Assembly (NCBI GenBank): GCA_016744705.1
Contig: JADGDU010000003.1
Coordinates: 1 to 64,000, forward strand
DNA: 64,000 nucleotides
Direction: 5' to 3'
Source of the DNA: Candidatus Krumholzibacteriia bacterium
Lineage (GTDB): Bacteria > Krumholzibacteriota > Krumholzibacteriia > LZORAL124-64-63
Shown here piece by piece: positions 41,774-50,829 of this stretch; position 1 is the first letter of the stretch, and the number at the start of each line of letters is the position of its first letter. Made by a program: the position numbers and the translations under genes. The notes beneath the pieces are model-generated. The model was given only the letters and a program-made list of their open reading frames with translations, did not search any database and was not told the origin of the DNA.

Positions 41774-42600
41774 ATATCATGTTAACCCCCACCGCCGTAT
41801 TGGCCGGCATCGGTCTGGTTTCTGGTCTTGGCCTGGCTGTAGCAGCCAAAGTCTTCGCTGTGGAAGTGGATCCCCGTCAGGAAAAAATCAACGACGTCTT
41901 ACCTGGCGCCAACTGTGGCGGCTGTGGCTATGCCGGTTGTGCCGATTTTTCCGCCGCTCTCGTGGATGGCAAAGTCACTCCTTCAGATTGCCCTGTCTGC
42001 GATGAGACTACCCGCCAATTGCTCGGGGAAATCATGGGCGTGGAAGTGGGCGAATCTGTTCGTGAAGTGGCACTGATCATGTGCCAAGGTGGCTTAAGCA
42101 CTGCCAACATTGACGGCCGGTACAATGGCCACGCAAGTTGCGCCAGCGCTGATTTGGTGGGCGGCGGAGAAAAACTCTGCAACCACGGTTGCCTGGGCCT
42201 GGCCGACTGCCAGGAAGTGTGCGCCTTCGGAGCCATTGAGATCACTGAAGACGGCATAGCCCAAGTCATCCCTGCCCGCTGCACCGCCTGTGGAAAATGC
42301 GTTGCCGCCTGCCCCAAAAACCTGATCAGCATGGTGCCCGCCACTGCGGAGATTCACGTTCTCTGCAACAATACCGACAAGGGTGCTGCGGCCCGGAAAG
42401 CCTGTGGCGTATCCTGCATCGGCTGCAAAAAATGCCAGAAAAGCTTTGAGGATGACCCCCGCATCACCATCCACAATTACCTGGCCAGCGTAGATTATAA
42501 GAACCCGCCCACCGACCAGTCGGTTTTGGATACCTGCCCCACTGGGGCCCTCACCGTGCGGCTACTTAATAATCAAAACGGGGGGCAACAGTCATCATGA
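41770..42600 (+). CDS. rnfB: Rnf complex subunit B (operon 2)
   Basis: The 276-aa ferredoxin subunit takes electrons from soluble ferredoxin. It has an N-terminal anchor helix (about 5-28), the 4Fe-4S motif CGGCGYAGCADF, and two ferredoxin clusters (CNHGCLGLADCQEVC and CTACGKCVAACPKN). A further cysteine-rich stretch (CGVSCIGCKKCQKSF) plus a last DTCPTGAL match longer RnfB forms with extra clusters. Unlike the operon 1 homologue it ends here, with no flavoprotein fused. Four-base overlaps with rnfA and rnfC indicate coupled translation. Confidence 0.95.
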   Translation: MNIMLTPTAVLAGIGLVSGLGLAVAAKVFAVEVDPRQEKINDVLPGANCGGCGYAGCADFSAALVDGKVTPSDCPVCDETTRQLLGEIMGVEVGESVREVALIMCQGGLSTANIDGRYNGHASCASADLVGGGEKLCNHGCLGLADCQEVCAFGAIEITEDGIAQVIPARCTACGKCVAACPKNLISMVPATAEIHVLCNNTDKGAAARKACGVSCIGCKKCQKSFEDDPRITIHNYLASVDYKNPPTDQSVLDTCPTGALTVRLLNNQNGGQQSS

Positions 42601-43922
42601 AGTTTAAAGGTGGAATTCATCCCAGCTACCACAAAATGACGGCCGAATCAAAAACGGTTTTCATGCCTCTGCAAGAGCGCTATGTGGTGCCTGTCTCCCA
42701 ACACATTGGCGCCCCTGGTGAAATCATTGTGGAGCGGGGCCAAGAGGTGAAGCGCGGGCAACCTTTAACAAAGCCAGCTGGGTTTGTTTCGGTGCCCGTT
42801 CACGCACCCACCAGTGGCAAGATCAAAAAGATCGGTGAGTTCCCTCACCCCATGGGCAAACCCCAGGCAGGCATTGAAATCATTCCTGATGGTGAAGATG
42901 CCTGGTTTGAGGACCTTGAAAACCGGGGAAACTGGCGTGATCTGGATGCTGGTGTGCTGAAAGATATCATTCGTGATGCCGGGCTGGTGGGTCTTGGTGG
43001 GGCCTCATTCCCCACCCATGTAAAGCTCAGTCCTCCCAAAGACAAACCCATCGACCTGCTCATACTCAATGGAGCCGAGTGCGAACCGTACCTCACCAGC
43101 GATCACCGGGTGATGCTTGAAAACCCCGAACCCGTCATGGAAGGCATTGGCCTGATGATGAAGGTTCTGGGAGTTAAAAAAGCCATCGTCGGCATTGAAT
43201 CCAACAAAGCTGACGCCCTGGATGCCCTCAAAAAAGCCTGCCCTGCTGATCTGGATATTGAGTTGCAGTTGCTGGAAACCAAGTATCCTCAGGGTTCAGA
43301 AAAGCATCTCATTTACGCTCTGACCGGGCGCAAAGTCCCTGCCGGTGGATTGCCCATGGATTCCGGCGTCGTGGTGCAAAATGTGGGCACAGCCATGTCT
43401 GCTTTTGACGCCGTTCGTTTTGGCCATCCACTCACCGAAAGAGTGGTCACCGTCACCGGCAGTGCCCTCAACAATCCGTCCAACGTCATGGTACGGGTAG
43501 GAACACCGGTCAAAGACGTCATCGACTTCTGTGGGGGCCTGAAGAACGAGGTTGGAAAAGTCATCTTTGGCGGGCCCATGATGGGCATTGTCCAGTTCAA
43601 CCTGAACGCACCGGTGCTTAAAGGTACCAGCGGAATTCTCTGCCTGGTGGAAGAGGAAGTTTCGCAATTTCAGGGCGCCCCCTGCATCCGATGCGGCAAC
43701 TGCGTGGATGCCTGCCCCATGTTTCTGGTCCCCAGCGCCATGGGGCTTTTGGTGGAACGCCATCGTTTTGAAGAACTGGGCGATTACCACATCACCGACT
43801 GCATTGAATGTGGCAGTTGTGCCTATGTCTGTATCAGCCATCGTCCCTTAGTCCAGTTTTTCAAACGTGGGAAACTGGAATGGCGCGAGCATCTCAAAAA
43901 TATTGAAGGCAGCGCATCATGA
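42597..43922 (+). CDS. rnfC: Rnf complex subunit C, NADH-binding (operon 2)
   Basis: This 441-aa peripheral subunit reduces NAD+. All expected motifs are intact: an N-terminal lipoyl-like barrel, the FMN/NADH-site GLGGASFPTHVKL, NGAECEPYLTSDHRVM, the SLBB region, and two 4Fe-4S clusters (CIRCGNCVDACP and CIECGSCAYVCI). The contrast with operon 1 RnfC, which lacks the first two motifs, is sharp. It overlaps rnfB and rnfD by four bases. Confidence 0.96.
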   Translation: MKFKGGIHPSYHKMTAESKTVFMPLQERYVVPVSQHIGAPGEIIVERGQEVKRGQPLTKPAGFVSVPVHAPTSGKIKKIGEFPHPMGKPQAGIEIIPDGEDAWFEDLENRGNWRDLDAGVLKDIIRDAGLVGLGGASFPTHVKLSPPKDKPIDLLILNGAECEPYLTSDHRVMLENPEPVMEGIGLMMKVLGVKKAIVGIESNKADALDALKKACPADLDIELQLLETKYPQGSEKHLIYALTGRKVPAGGLPMDSGVVVQNVGTAMSAFDAVRFGHPLTERVVTVTGSALNNPSNVMVRVGTPVKDVIDFCGGLKNEVGKVIFGGPMMGIVQFNLNAPVLKGTSGILCLVEEEVSQFQGAPCIRCGNCVDACPMFLVPSAMGLLVERHRFEELGDYHITDCIECGSCAYVCISHRPLVQFFKRGKLEWREHLKNIEGSAS

Positions 43923-44944
43923 GTACCACTGAAAGCACTCCGAGAAAATTCATCGTCAGTGCCTCTCCCCACGTGCACAGTGGGCAAGATGTCACCGGCG
44001 TTATGCGTGATGTGATTCTGGCTCTGACCCCCGCCCTGCTGGCTGGGATCTGGTTCTTTGGTTTTGACGCCTTCCGGGTGCTGCTGCTGGCAGTCCTCGG
44101 ATGTGTGGGCTTCGAAATTATGATGAACAAATTGCTGGGCCGGGCCTCCACAATCAAAGATCTCAGCGCGGCCTTGACTGGTATCCTGCTGGCCATGAAC
44201 CTGCCTTCGGGAAGCCCCTGGTGGATGGTCATCGTGGGATCGGGTGCGGCCATAATCCTGGGCAAAGCCATTTACGGCGGACTGGGCTATAACCCCTTTA
44301 ACCCCGCTCTGGTAGCTCGGGTTTTCCTGCTCATTTCTTTCCCCGTGCAAATGACACGTTGGGTTGTTCCGGCGGGTATCACCACCCCCATGGATGCCGC
44401 CACCGGGGCCACCCCCCTGGGTGCAGCCAAAGAGGCCGCCAGTCTGGGTAAACCACTCAGCGACGCGGGTATTGGTGACAACATGCACCTGCTTTTGGGA
44501 AATGTCGGTGGCAGTTTTGGCGAAGTCAGTGCTTTGGCTTTGTTGGCTGGTGGTGCTTTTCTGCTCTATCGCGGGCTCATCCGTTGGCAAATCCCCGTGG
44601 GCTTTATCGGCTCTGTTGTGGTAATCACTGGCATCGCCCATCTGGCCGCGCCCGAGCGGTACCTCAGCCCGCTGTTTCACGTGCTGGCCGGTGGCCTCAT
44701 CCTGGGTGCCTTTTTCATGGCCACAGATATGGTTACCAGTCCGGTCACCCGCAAGGGTATGTTGATTTTCGGCATCGGCTGCGGGGTGCTCACCAGTGTC
44801 ATCCGACTTTGGGGCGGATACCCCGAAGGCGTCAGTTTCGCCATCCTGCTCATGAACGCGGTGACTCCTTTGATCGATCGCTACACCAAACCAAAGGTCT
44901 TCGGACAGGTCACCCGCAAACTGTATGAGGAGGAGGCAAGCTGA
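43919..44944 (+). CDS. rnfD: Rnf complex subunit D (operon 2)
   Basis: The 341-aa membrane protein of about ten helices carries covalent FMN at the Thr of DAATGATPLG (about 160). Other family signatures are FIVSASPHVHSG at the start, DLSAALTGILLAMNLP, GKAIYGGLGYNPFNPALVARVFLL, FHVLAGGLILGAFFMATDMVTSPV and AVTPLIDRYTKPKVFG. Its ATG overlaps the rnfC stop. Ion passage is thought to involve this subunit. Confidence 0.96.
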   Translation: MSTTESTPRKFIVSASPHVHSGQDVTGVMRDVILALTPALLAGIWFFGFDAFRVLLLAVLGCVGFEIMMNKLLGRASTIKDLSAALTGILLAMNLPSGSPWWMVIVGSGAAIILGKAIYGGLGYNPFNPALVARVFLLISFPVQMTRWVVPAGITTPMDAATGATPLGAAKEAASLGKPLSDAGIGDNMHLLLGNVGGSFGEVSALALLAGGAFLLYRGLIRWQIPVGFIGSVVVITGIAHLAAPERYLSPLFHVLAGGLILGAFFMATDMVTSPVTRKGMLIFGIGCGVLTSVIRLWGGYPEGVSFAILLMNAVTPLIDRYTKPKVFGQVTRKLYEEEAS

Positions 44945-45555
44945 TGAAATCCATCATCAACATGGCCTTGCGCCTGTCCCTGATTTGCGCCATCGCCGCC
45001 TTTGCTTTGGCCAATGTGGCTGAGGTAACCCGTGGTCCCATCGCCGCCTCCGAAGCCAGGGCTCAACGGGAAGCTGTGGAAGCTGTGCTGCCTTCTTTTG
45101 CCAAGCTGGCCATCGATACGCTCCATGCTGAAACTGATGCCCCCGCCTTGTATTTCTCAGGTGTGGGCGATGAAGGTCCCACCGGCACGGCTTTCAAATC
45201 CGCCAGCGGGTTAGGCTATTCCGGAAATATCGAAATCATGATGGGCGTCAACCCCCAAGGGATAATCAGCGGTGTGCGCGTGCTGAGTCATGCGGAAACA
45301 CCCGGTCTCGGGGCCAACTATGCAGCTCCTGAAATGCTGGATGAGTTTTATAAAGACCGCCTGATCGGTGACAACTGGAAACTGAAAAAAGACGGCGGAG
45401 AAGTGGATGCCGTCACCGGTGCCACCATCACGGGTCGGGCCATTGCCGACGCCATCGAAACCGGCCTGCAAAAATATCTCAACGACCAAAACAGCATCAA
45501 AGCTGTGGTGGCCCCCGTTGTCGCTCCTGCAACTGAAGAAGGAATAACGCCATGA
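44944..45555 (+). CDS. rnfG: Rnf complex subunit G (operon 2)
   Basis: The 203-aa protein has an N-terminal membrane helix (about 8-26) and a periplasmic FMN-binding domain with the flavinylation motif DAVTGATITG. The family motif SHAETPGLGANYA lies upstream of it. Its start shares one base with the rnfD stop and its stop overlaps rnfE. FMN attachment needs ApbE, encoded just beyond rnfE on the opposite strand. Confidence 0.95.
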   Translation: MKSIINMALRLSLICAIAAFALANVAEVTRGPIAASEARAQREAVEAVLPSFAKLAIDTLHAETDAPALYFSGVGDEGPTGTAFKSASGLGYSGNIEIMMGVNPQGIISGVRVLSHAETPGLGANYAAPEMLDEFYKDRLIGDNWKLKKDGGEVDAVTGATITGRAIADAIETGLQKYLNDQNSIKAVVAPVVAPATEEGITP

Positions 45556-46265
45556 GTTACGCACAAACCTTTACCCGTGGCTTCTGGAAGGAAAATCCTA
45601 TTTTCCGTCTGCTGCTGGGGTTGTGCCCCACCCTCGCGGTGACCACCAGTGTAGAGAACGGCATCGGCATGGGACTGGCTTCCACCTTCGTTCTCATTTG
45701 CAGCAACGTGATGATTTCTCTTTTACGGAATTTCATCCCCAAAAAAGTACGCATTCCAGCCTACATCGTGGTCATTGCGTCCTTTGTGACCATCGTTGAT
45801 CTGGCGATGCATGCCTGGTTCTTCGAATTGCACAAAAGCCTGGGGCTGTTCATCCCCCTGATTGTGGTGAACTGCATTATTCTTGGGCGGGCCGAAGCGT
45901 TTGCCAGCCGGAATCCATTGCCTTTGGCTTTGGTCGACGGTGTAGGCATGGGTCTGGGTTTCACTCTCGGGTTGGCTGTTCTGGGTGGTGTTCGGGAAAT
46001 CTTTGGTTCCGGTAGCCTTTTGGGCTTTTCCGTCTTTGGTCCCAGCTATCCCCCCGCCTTAGTGATGATCCTGCCCCCCGGAGCTTTCCTCACCCTGGGA
46101 TTCCTCTTGGCGGGCATGAACCGCCTGGAAGAGAAACGGGCCATCAGAGCCGGCGAAACTTACAGCCCACCCCGTGAAATGGATTGCGGCAGCTGTGTTC
46201 TGTGCAAGCTGGATGAGAACATTTCTCAGATGGATGCAGAGGATTCCGTCAGTCCGGAAAAATAA
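45552..46265 (+). CDS. rnfE: Rnf complex subunit E (operon 2)
   Basis: The 237-aa subunit has six membrane helices with FRLLLGLCPTLAVTTSVENG and PLIVVNCIILGRAEAFASRN (Cys ligands of the membrane Fe-S centre with RnfA). It is about 30 residues longer than the operon 1 copy because of a C-terminal cytoplasmic tail containing DCGSCVLCKLDEN, whose three cysteines (CxxCxxC) could bind metal. It is the last gene of the operon and overlaps the convergent apbE gene by 17 bases, so no terminator hairpin separates them. Confidence 0.94.
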   Translation: MSYAQTFTRGFWKENPIFRLLLGLCPTLAVTTSVENGIGMGLASTFVLICSNVMISLLRNFIPKKVRIPAYIVVIASFVTIVDLAMHAWFFELHKSLGLFIPLIVVNCIILGRAEAFASRNPLPLALVDGVGMGLGFTLGLAVLGGVREIFGSGSLLGFSVFGPSYPPALVMILPPGAFLTLGFLLAGMNRLEEKRAIRAGETYSPPREMDCGSCVLCKLDENISQMDAEDSVSPEK

Positions 46266-47340
46266 TCTGGTATTGGTCTTCAAAGCCAGGTAGCAATTTC
46301 AACCGGCCACGCAATCCCGGCGTGGCCCTGACGGTATCCATGCCCTCGTTTATTCCCGGTACCACCAGCACCACTTCCACATCAGGATAATAAGCGTCTA
46401 AAAAATCCCATGCGGCATCTGGTCCCAGGACAAAGAGAGTGGTCGACAGCCCGTCTGCCAGAATCCCCTCATGGGCAATCACCGAAGCGCTCAGTAAACC
46501 TTCTGCCGGTCGCCCTGTAGCCGGATTCATGATGTGACCATAGCGATGGCCATCAATAGTCACAAAGCGTTCGTAAGAGCCGCTGGTGGCCACTGAAGCT
46601 TCGCTGATGGTGACAGTGGCAAAAAGCTCGTCGCGGTTGCGCGGGTTTCTAATGCCGACACGCCAATCCTCCCTATCGGGCGCCCCGCCCAGGCAATACA
46701 GGTTGCCCCCTAAATCCAGCAAACCATCCTTCACTCCGGCTTTTCTTAACCGGGCCACAGCCAGATCAACAGCCAAACCTTTGGCGATCCCACCCAGATC
46801 AAAATGAGTTCCCGGCTTCTCTTTGACAACCAATGCGGGGTTACCCTCCAGTCGCCACTTCCCCAGATCGGCCAAGGCAGAGTCCAGGGCCGTGGTTGAG
46901 GGTAAAACACCCTTCCGGCGATAGAATCCCCATAAGCGCATCAGCCTCTCGGCGGTGGGATCAAAAGCTCCGCCACTTTGTTCATGAAGCTTCAACGATC
47001 TTGTCAGGCAGGTTCGCAACAGAGGGGATAGGTTCACTGCGGAATCCGCGGCTGCCCTGCTCAATCGGCTAATTTCTGAATCAGGAGACCATGTGCTTAA
47101 TGCTGTGTTCACTTCGGCAAAAGAGTCTTCAACAATTCCGATGGCTTTCTCGGCCGGTAGGTCCGTTGGGAGCATGAGCCGTAAGGAGGCCACGGTGCCC
47201 ATGGTTTCAAAACTGAACTGGCATTCTTCTGTCTCCTGGCCGCAGCCGGACAGAATTAAGAACAGAAGGAAGCTTCCAGCCAAAAGAACAAATCCGACAC
47301 TCTTTGAGGCTGGCCTGAAGTCGGTGGTTTGCTTTTTCAT
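46249..47340 (-). CDS. apbE: FAD:protein FMN transferase ApbE (lipoprotein)
   Basis: ApbE splits FAD and links FMN to Thr in [ST]GAT motifs of RnfD/RnfG. From the ATG at 47340 the 363-aa protein has a lipoprotein signal (LSGC), the ETMGTVASL start motif, HFDLGGIAKGLAVD, GLLDLGGNLY, TSGSYERF and HIMNPATGRPAEG, then ADGLSTTLFVLG with the Mg2+-binding Asp. GGAGGAG lies immediately upstream of the start; a much longer in-frame extension to 47574 lies inside the neighbouring gene and is rejected. It overlaps the LysE-like gene by four bases upstream and thus belongs to the headgroup-like operon transcriptionally, while functionally serving Rnf. Confidence 0.95.
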   Translation of the reverse strand: MKKQTTDFRPASKSVGFVLLAGSFLLFLILSGCGQETEECQFSFETMGTVASLRLMLPTDLPAEKAIGIVEDSFAEVNTALSTWSPDSEISRLSRAAADSAVNLSPLLRTCLTRSLKLHEQSGGAFDPTAERLMRLWGFYRRKGVLPSTTALDSALADLGKWRLEGNPALVVKEKPGTHFDLGGIAKGLAVDLAVARLRKAGVKDGLLDLGGNLYCLGGAPDREDWRVGIRNPRNRDELFATVTISEASVATSGSYERFVTIDGHRYGHIMNPATGRPAEGLLSASVIAHEGILADGLSTTLFVLGPDAAWDFLDAYYPDVEVVLVVPGINEGMDTVRATPGLRGRLKLLPGFEDQYQIIFPD

Positions 47341-47963
47341 ACTCCTCCAAAAAAGTATGTAACGATGGCAGTAACAATCAGTAACAGCCCCATACCCCGC
47401 ATGATCCATTGGATTTTTTCGGGACCAAATCTGGTACGGTAGGTATCCAGAAGTTTGAGCAAAAGAGCAAACCACGCGACGATGCCCAAAGCCACTCCAG
47501 TAACAAAAATCCAGGGGGAAGCCGTTTCTGGGTGGAAACCCAGGCCCACCGCCACAGTCAGCAAAGCCAACCAATTCAAAGGCACCGAAATGTTGCCGCC
47601 CACCAGAGAAAAACCCAACCAGAAATCGCGCCCATAGTTTGCTGTGGCCAGAGTATCCTCATCCACAGGCAGAGCAGAAGATTTACGAGTCAGGAAAAAG
47701 AGCCCCAGAGCCAGGAGAATAATTGCGCCTACCACCTTGGCGATGCCTTCGGCAGCTGGCCAACGGGTCATGATTTGTTCAGCGCCCAACATAGCAACCA
47801 AACACCAAAGGGCCTCGGCTACAGCGGCGCCCACAGAGAGTGAAAGTCCAGCTTTCAGTCTCCCGGACAAACCTCGTTGGAAGACAAAAATCGAAACAGC
47901 ACCAGCAATGGGCATGGAACCAACCCAACCCAAAACAAACCCTGCCGCCAAATGAGTGATCAT
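47337..47963 (-). CDS. LysE/RhtB-type membrane transporter-like protein
   Basis: The 208-aa protein has six predicted helices and begins like the LysE family (HLAAGFVLGWVGSMPIAGAVSIFVFQRGL, matching the usual GxxxGxxPGPxxxxxxxxG pattern with substitutions), with the two halves separated by a hydrophilic loop (about 94-112). It probably exports a small amino- or phospho-compound. It overlaps genes on both sides by four bases, so it is cotranslated with the nucleotidyltransferase and apbE. Its substrate may be linked to the preceding headgroup-like genes; that is inference. Confidence 0.72.
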   Translation of the reverse strand: MITHLAAGFVLGWVGSMPIAGAVSIFVFQRGLSGRLKAGLSLSVGAAVAEALWCLVAMLGAEQIMTRWPAAEGIAKVVGAIILLALGLFFLTRKSSALPVDEDTLATANYGRDFWLGFSLVGGNISVPLNWLALLTVAVGLGFHPETASPWIFVTGVALGIVAWFALLLKLLDTYRTRFGPEKIQWIMRGMGLLLIVTAIVTYFFGGV

Positions 47964-48685
47964 CGGTTTATAAATACCTGGCGGGCCACATCCAGGTCTT
48001 CCGGAGTATCAATCTCCATGCAAATCAGCGACCCCAGATCCACAGGTCGTACGTCCTGACCAGATCCCATCAACTCCACAAAAGAAGCTTCGTAATACTC
48101 ATTGATGAAACCATCCACTTTCATGCGGCGCGTCAGAACAGTCTTCAATTCATTCACAAAATCCCCGGAAAAAACTTCCAACCCCACGGACTCACCCGCC
48201 GCTTCACTCAAGGGCATTTCCTTGGTCAAATTGCAGACCCGGCCATCAGGCCCCAGTGATACTTTCATCTCTTCCTCACCCACACTGCCGGTGGTGCGCA
48301 AACCCAACCTGTTAGGAGCACCGGATGCCAGTAATTTGCTGATGACTTTGGGCTCAAACAGAATATCACTATCCAGAAGAAATATGGGCTCACCGGCGGG
48401 CAGGTTGGCCAGCATCAGAGACCAAGCATTGTTTGTGGTGCTGAAGTCTTCATTGCGGATGAACTGGAATTCAAAAGAGGAGAAAGATGCAAGCAACGTT
48501 TCCCGGATCATATCACCGCAAAAACCATCCACTACGGTGAACTGGCGGATGCCATTTTCACCCAGAATGCGCACCGCTCTTTCGAGAATGCTTTCATCCC
48601 CTACCTTCAACAGGCATTTGGGACAATGGTCGGTCAGGGGTCGCAGCCGGGTGGCCTGGCCAGCGGCCAGTAGAATCGCTCTCAT
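47960..48685 (-). CDS. Sugar/choline-phosphate-type nucleotidyltransferase
   Basis: The 241-aa protein has the nucleotidyltransferase signature ILLAAGQATRLRPLTDHCPKCLL at the N-terminus, the metal-binding Asp in FLLDSDILF and a later INEYYEASF. This pattern, short length and lack of a left-handed helix match CTP-dependent choline-phosphate, inositol-phosphate or aminoethylphosphonate cytidylyltransferases (LicC/PntC type) better than glucose-1-phosphate enzymes. It lies four bases from the CDP-alcohol phosphotransferase gene, suggesting it makes that enzyme's CDP-linked substrate. The exact alcohol is unknown. Confidence 0.82.
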   Translation of the reverse strand: MRAILLAAGQATRLRPLTDHCPKCLLKVGDESILERAVRILGENGIRQFTVVDGFCGDMIRETLLASFSSFEFQFIRNEDFSTTNNAWSLMLANLPAGEPIFLLDSDILFEPKVISKLLASGAPNRLGLRTTGSVGEEEMKVSLGPDGRVCNLTKEMPLSEAAGESVGLEVFSGDFVNELKTVLTRRMKVDGFINEYYEASFVELMGSGQDVRPVDLGSLICMEIDTPEDLDVARQVFINR

Positions 48686-48689
48686 GAGG

Positions 48690-49589
48690 TTATTCCTTTG
48701 CTATTTCCATTCGGAATTTCCGTTCGGTCCAGAACTTCAGCGCCAGAACCAGAAGCCCCCAAAGGGTGCCAAAGACCAGAGAGAACCAAACATACCACAA
48801 CAGGGTATCGGTCAATCCTGTCGCAATGATCAGGAAGAGGTGCATAGTCGGGCCTGTGAAAATGGCCATGCGCATTACCGGCAATCGCAGCTGTTTCCAC
48901 CTCTCCAGGTGGCGGCCTTCGCACTCTCCCGACTGGCTATGCACGGGTCCTGAGTACCATAAAGAGACATAGAAAGTATAAAAATTGATGAGCAGGCGTT
49001 GCCCTGGATGCGATCCCGTGGATTTCCATTCTGCGGAAATTTCACGCAGCTCTCGCACTTCTTCTGCAGGGTCAGTACGCTTTTGATAAACCCTGGCCTG
49101 CCATTGGTTGCGGAAACGATCCACCATGGCGCACCACCAGGCAAAACTGAGGCCACCCGGCACACCAATGCCCCAGATGAATCCAGGATCTCCCGTGCGC
49201 AGGGAAAGCCCGTGCAGGATGCTGACAAAGACCACAATGTGGGTAATGTAATCCACCATGCCGTCAAGGATGTAACCAATAACGGAACTGGACCCGCGAA
49301 CCCTGGCCAACATACCATCGGCACAATCAAAAACGTTGGTCCAGAAAAGGAAGATGGCTCCGGTCAGAACCCAGGCTGTGCTTCCCTGCCAAAAACAATA
49401 GCCGGAAATGAGGCCCAGAATGAGGCTGATCAAAGTGATCTGGTTGGGAGTCACCGGAGTGGGCTGGAATATTTTCACCAGTACAAAAGCAAAGGGACGG
49501 AAAAGAATCAGATCCAGGCCCTCTTCTGTTTCCGTCGCCTTAAGCATACTCCGGTACTGCTTGAAATAGCCCCTGAGTGAGTCGATCAC
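48690..49589 (-). CDS. CDP-alcohol phosphatidyltransferase family protein
   Basis: This 299-aa integral membrane enzyme carries the complete family motif DxxDGxxAR(x8)GxxxDxxxD, visible as DCADGMLARVRG followed by GYILDGMVD. Six helices surround it. Such enzymes move a phosphoalcohol from its CDP form to another alcohol (diacylglycerol, inositol-P, etc.). The size and an inserted hydrophilic loop of about 70 residues (about 165-235) distinguish it from PgsA/PssA. It overlaps the aminotransferase-like gene by four bases. Together with the cytidylyltransferase it suggests a dedicated phospholipid headgroup or a soluble phosphodiester osmolyte. Confidence 0.86.
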   Translation of the reverse strand: MIDSLRGYFKQYRSMLKATETEEGLDLILFRPFAFVLVKIFQPTPVTPNQITLISLILGLISGYCFWQGSTAWVLTGAIFLFWTNVFDCADGMLARVRGSSSVIGYILDGMVDYITHIVVFVSILHGLSLRTGDPGFIWGIGVPGGLSFAWWCAMVDRFRNQWQARVYQKRTDPAEEVRELREISAEWKSTGSHPGQRLLINFYTFYVSLWYSGPVHSQSGECEGRHLERWKQLRLPVMRMAIFTGPTMHLFLIIATGLTDTLLWYVWFSLVFGTLWGLLVLALKFWTERKFRMEIAKE

Positions 49590-50659
49590 CCAGCCTCTGC
49601 AATCTGAGATGGCTGGCAGCTCGCATCAGGCCAGGCCTTCTGCACCGCATCCAACAACTGTGCATTTTCTTCGTCGGTACCCAAACTGATGCGGGCATAT
49701 CCCAGGAAGCACTCTTCGGTAAAGAACTTTACGATTAAGCCCTGACTATCCAGAGCTTCTTTCAAAATGGGCACCACCCATTGGGGAAATTTCACCAGAA
49801 TGAAATTGGCTTCCGATTCAAAAGCCTGGCAGCCCAAGTCCCGAAATACCTTATACATTTTCACCCGGTCAGAAGCCATACGGGACGCAATGTCTTCGTA
49901 ATATTCGGGGCTGTTAAGGGCAGCCAAAGCCAGCTGCTCACTGATCCGGTTGTAACCCAGATTGCGGGCGCAGAATTTCTGGAATCCACCCAGTCCCTGA
50001 CCGATCACACCATACCCAATGCGCACTCCAGCCATGGCAAACAACTTACTGAAAGTCCGCAGGAAAATAAGATTCGGGTACTGCTCTGTCAGGCTGGCAA
50101 AATCATCCACTTCACCGGCGGTGTGACCAAAGTAGGCCTGGTCCAGCATCACGGGAGTATCGCGGTAGGCTTCCAGAATGCGCACAAGGTCGGGCCGGGC
50201 CAGGACGTTTCCAGTGGGATTATTGGGAGAGGCAATTAAGACGATGCCCGGATTGTGTTCGGCCTTCATCTTGATCAGGGTATCTACGTCGTATTCATAG
50301 CGATCATCAGTTTCCACAAGGGGGAACTGAACGGTCACCCCACCCACCTCATCGGCGATAGCTGTGTAATACCACCAACTGGCCGAAGGGATCAAAATGG
50401 TGCGTCCCTTTTCAAGGAAATAATGCACGGCTTCTTTGAGAATGTCTTCACAGCCGTACCCCAAAATAACCCGTTTTTCATCCACATTGTGCAGCTTGCT
50501 CAAGTGCACGGAAAGGTCGCTGTAATTCCCCTGCTTGAAGGCGCGGGTGTAGTTGAACAACAGTTCCTTGTCCGCCTCGTGCAATACTTTCAAACAAGCA
50601 GGCGCAGGGCCATAACGGTTTTCGTTGCGGTCGAAAAGAATCGGTTCCGGCTGGTTCAT
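49586..50659 (-). CDS. HisC/CobD-like PLP-dependent aminotransferase or amino acid-phosphate decarboxylase
   Basis: The 357-aa fold-type I PLP enzyme shows SASWWYYTAIADEV, SPNNPTGN, VMLDQAYFGH (PLP ring Asp and Tyr) and the Schiff-base Lys in RTFSKLFAMAGVRIGYG. It resembles histidinol-phosphate aminotransferases but sits away from his genes and heads an operon with a CDP-alcohol transferase and a cytidylyltransferase. CobD-type relatives decarboxylate Thr-phosphate or Ser-phosphate to amino-alcohol phosphates, which would feed those enzymes. ATG 50659 has GGGGAA upstream; an extension to 50773 is unlikely. Specificity cannot be decided from the sequence. Confidence 0.82.
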   Translation of the reverse strand: MNQPEPILFDRNENRYGPAPACLKVLHEADKELLFNYTRAFKQGNYSDLSVHLSKLHNVDEKRVILGYGCEDILKEAVHYFLEKGRTILIPSASWWYYTAIADEVGGVTVQFPLVETDDRYEYDVDTLIKMKAEHNPGIVLIASPNNPTGNVLARPDLVRILEAYRDTPVMLDQAYFGHTAGEVDDFASLTEQYPNLIFLRTFSKLFAMAGVRIGYGVIGQGLGGFQKFCARNLGYNRISEQLALAALNSPEYYEDIASRMASDRVKMYKVFRDLGCQAFESEANFILVKFPQWVVPILKEALDSQGLIVKFFTEECFLGYARISLGTDEENAQLLDAVQKAWPDASCQPSQIAEAG

Positions 50660-50829
50660 TAATTTCCCCAAAAATTGGCCTTCAAAAAAAAGGCACTCTT
50701 TAAAAAAAATGAACCAGGTCACCTGATCCACTGGAAAACGGTTTCGCGCTAAAAATAGACCTTCAGAGTTCATAATTCAAAACAAACTATTTCCGACAAA
50801 GTTCAATAGCTAAAGAGATTCTTAACTAA

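Noticed and set aside
46249-47574. N-terminal extension of ApbE up to 47574
   Set aside because: The extension lies entirely within the LysE-like gene in another frame; the ATG at 47340 directly precedes a lipoprotein signal and has a ribosome-binding site.
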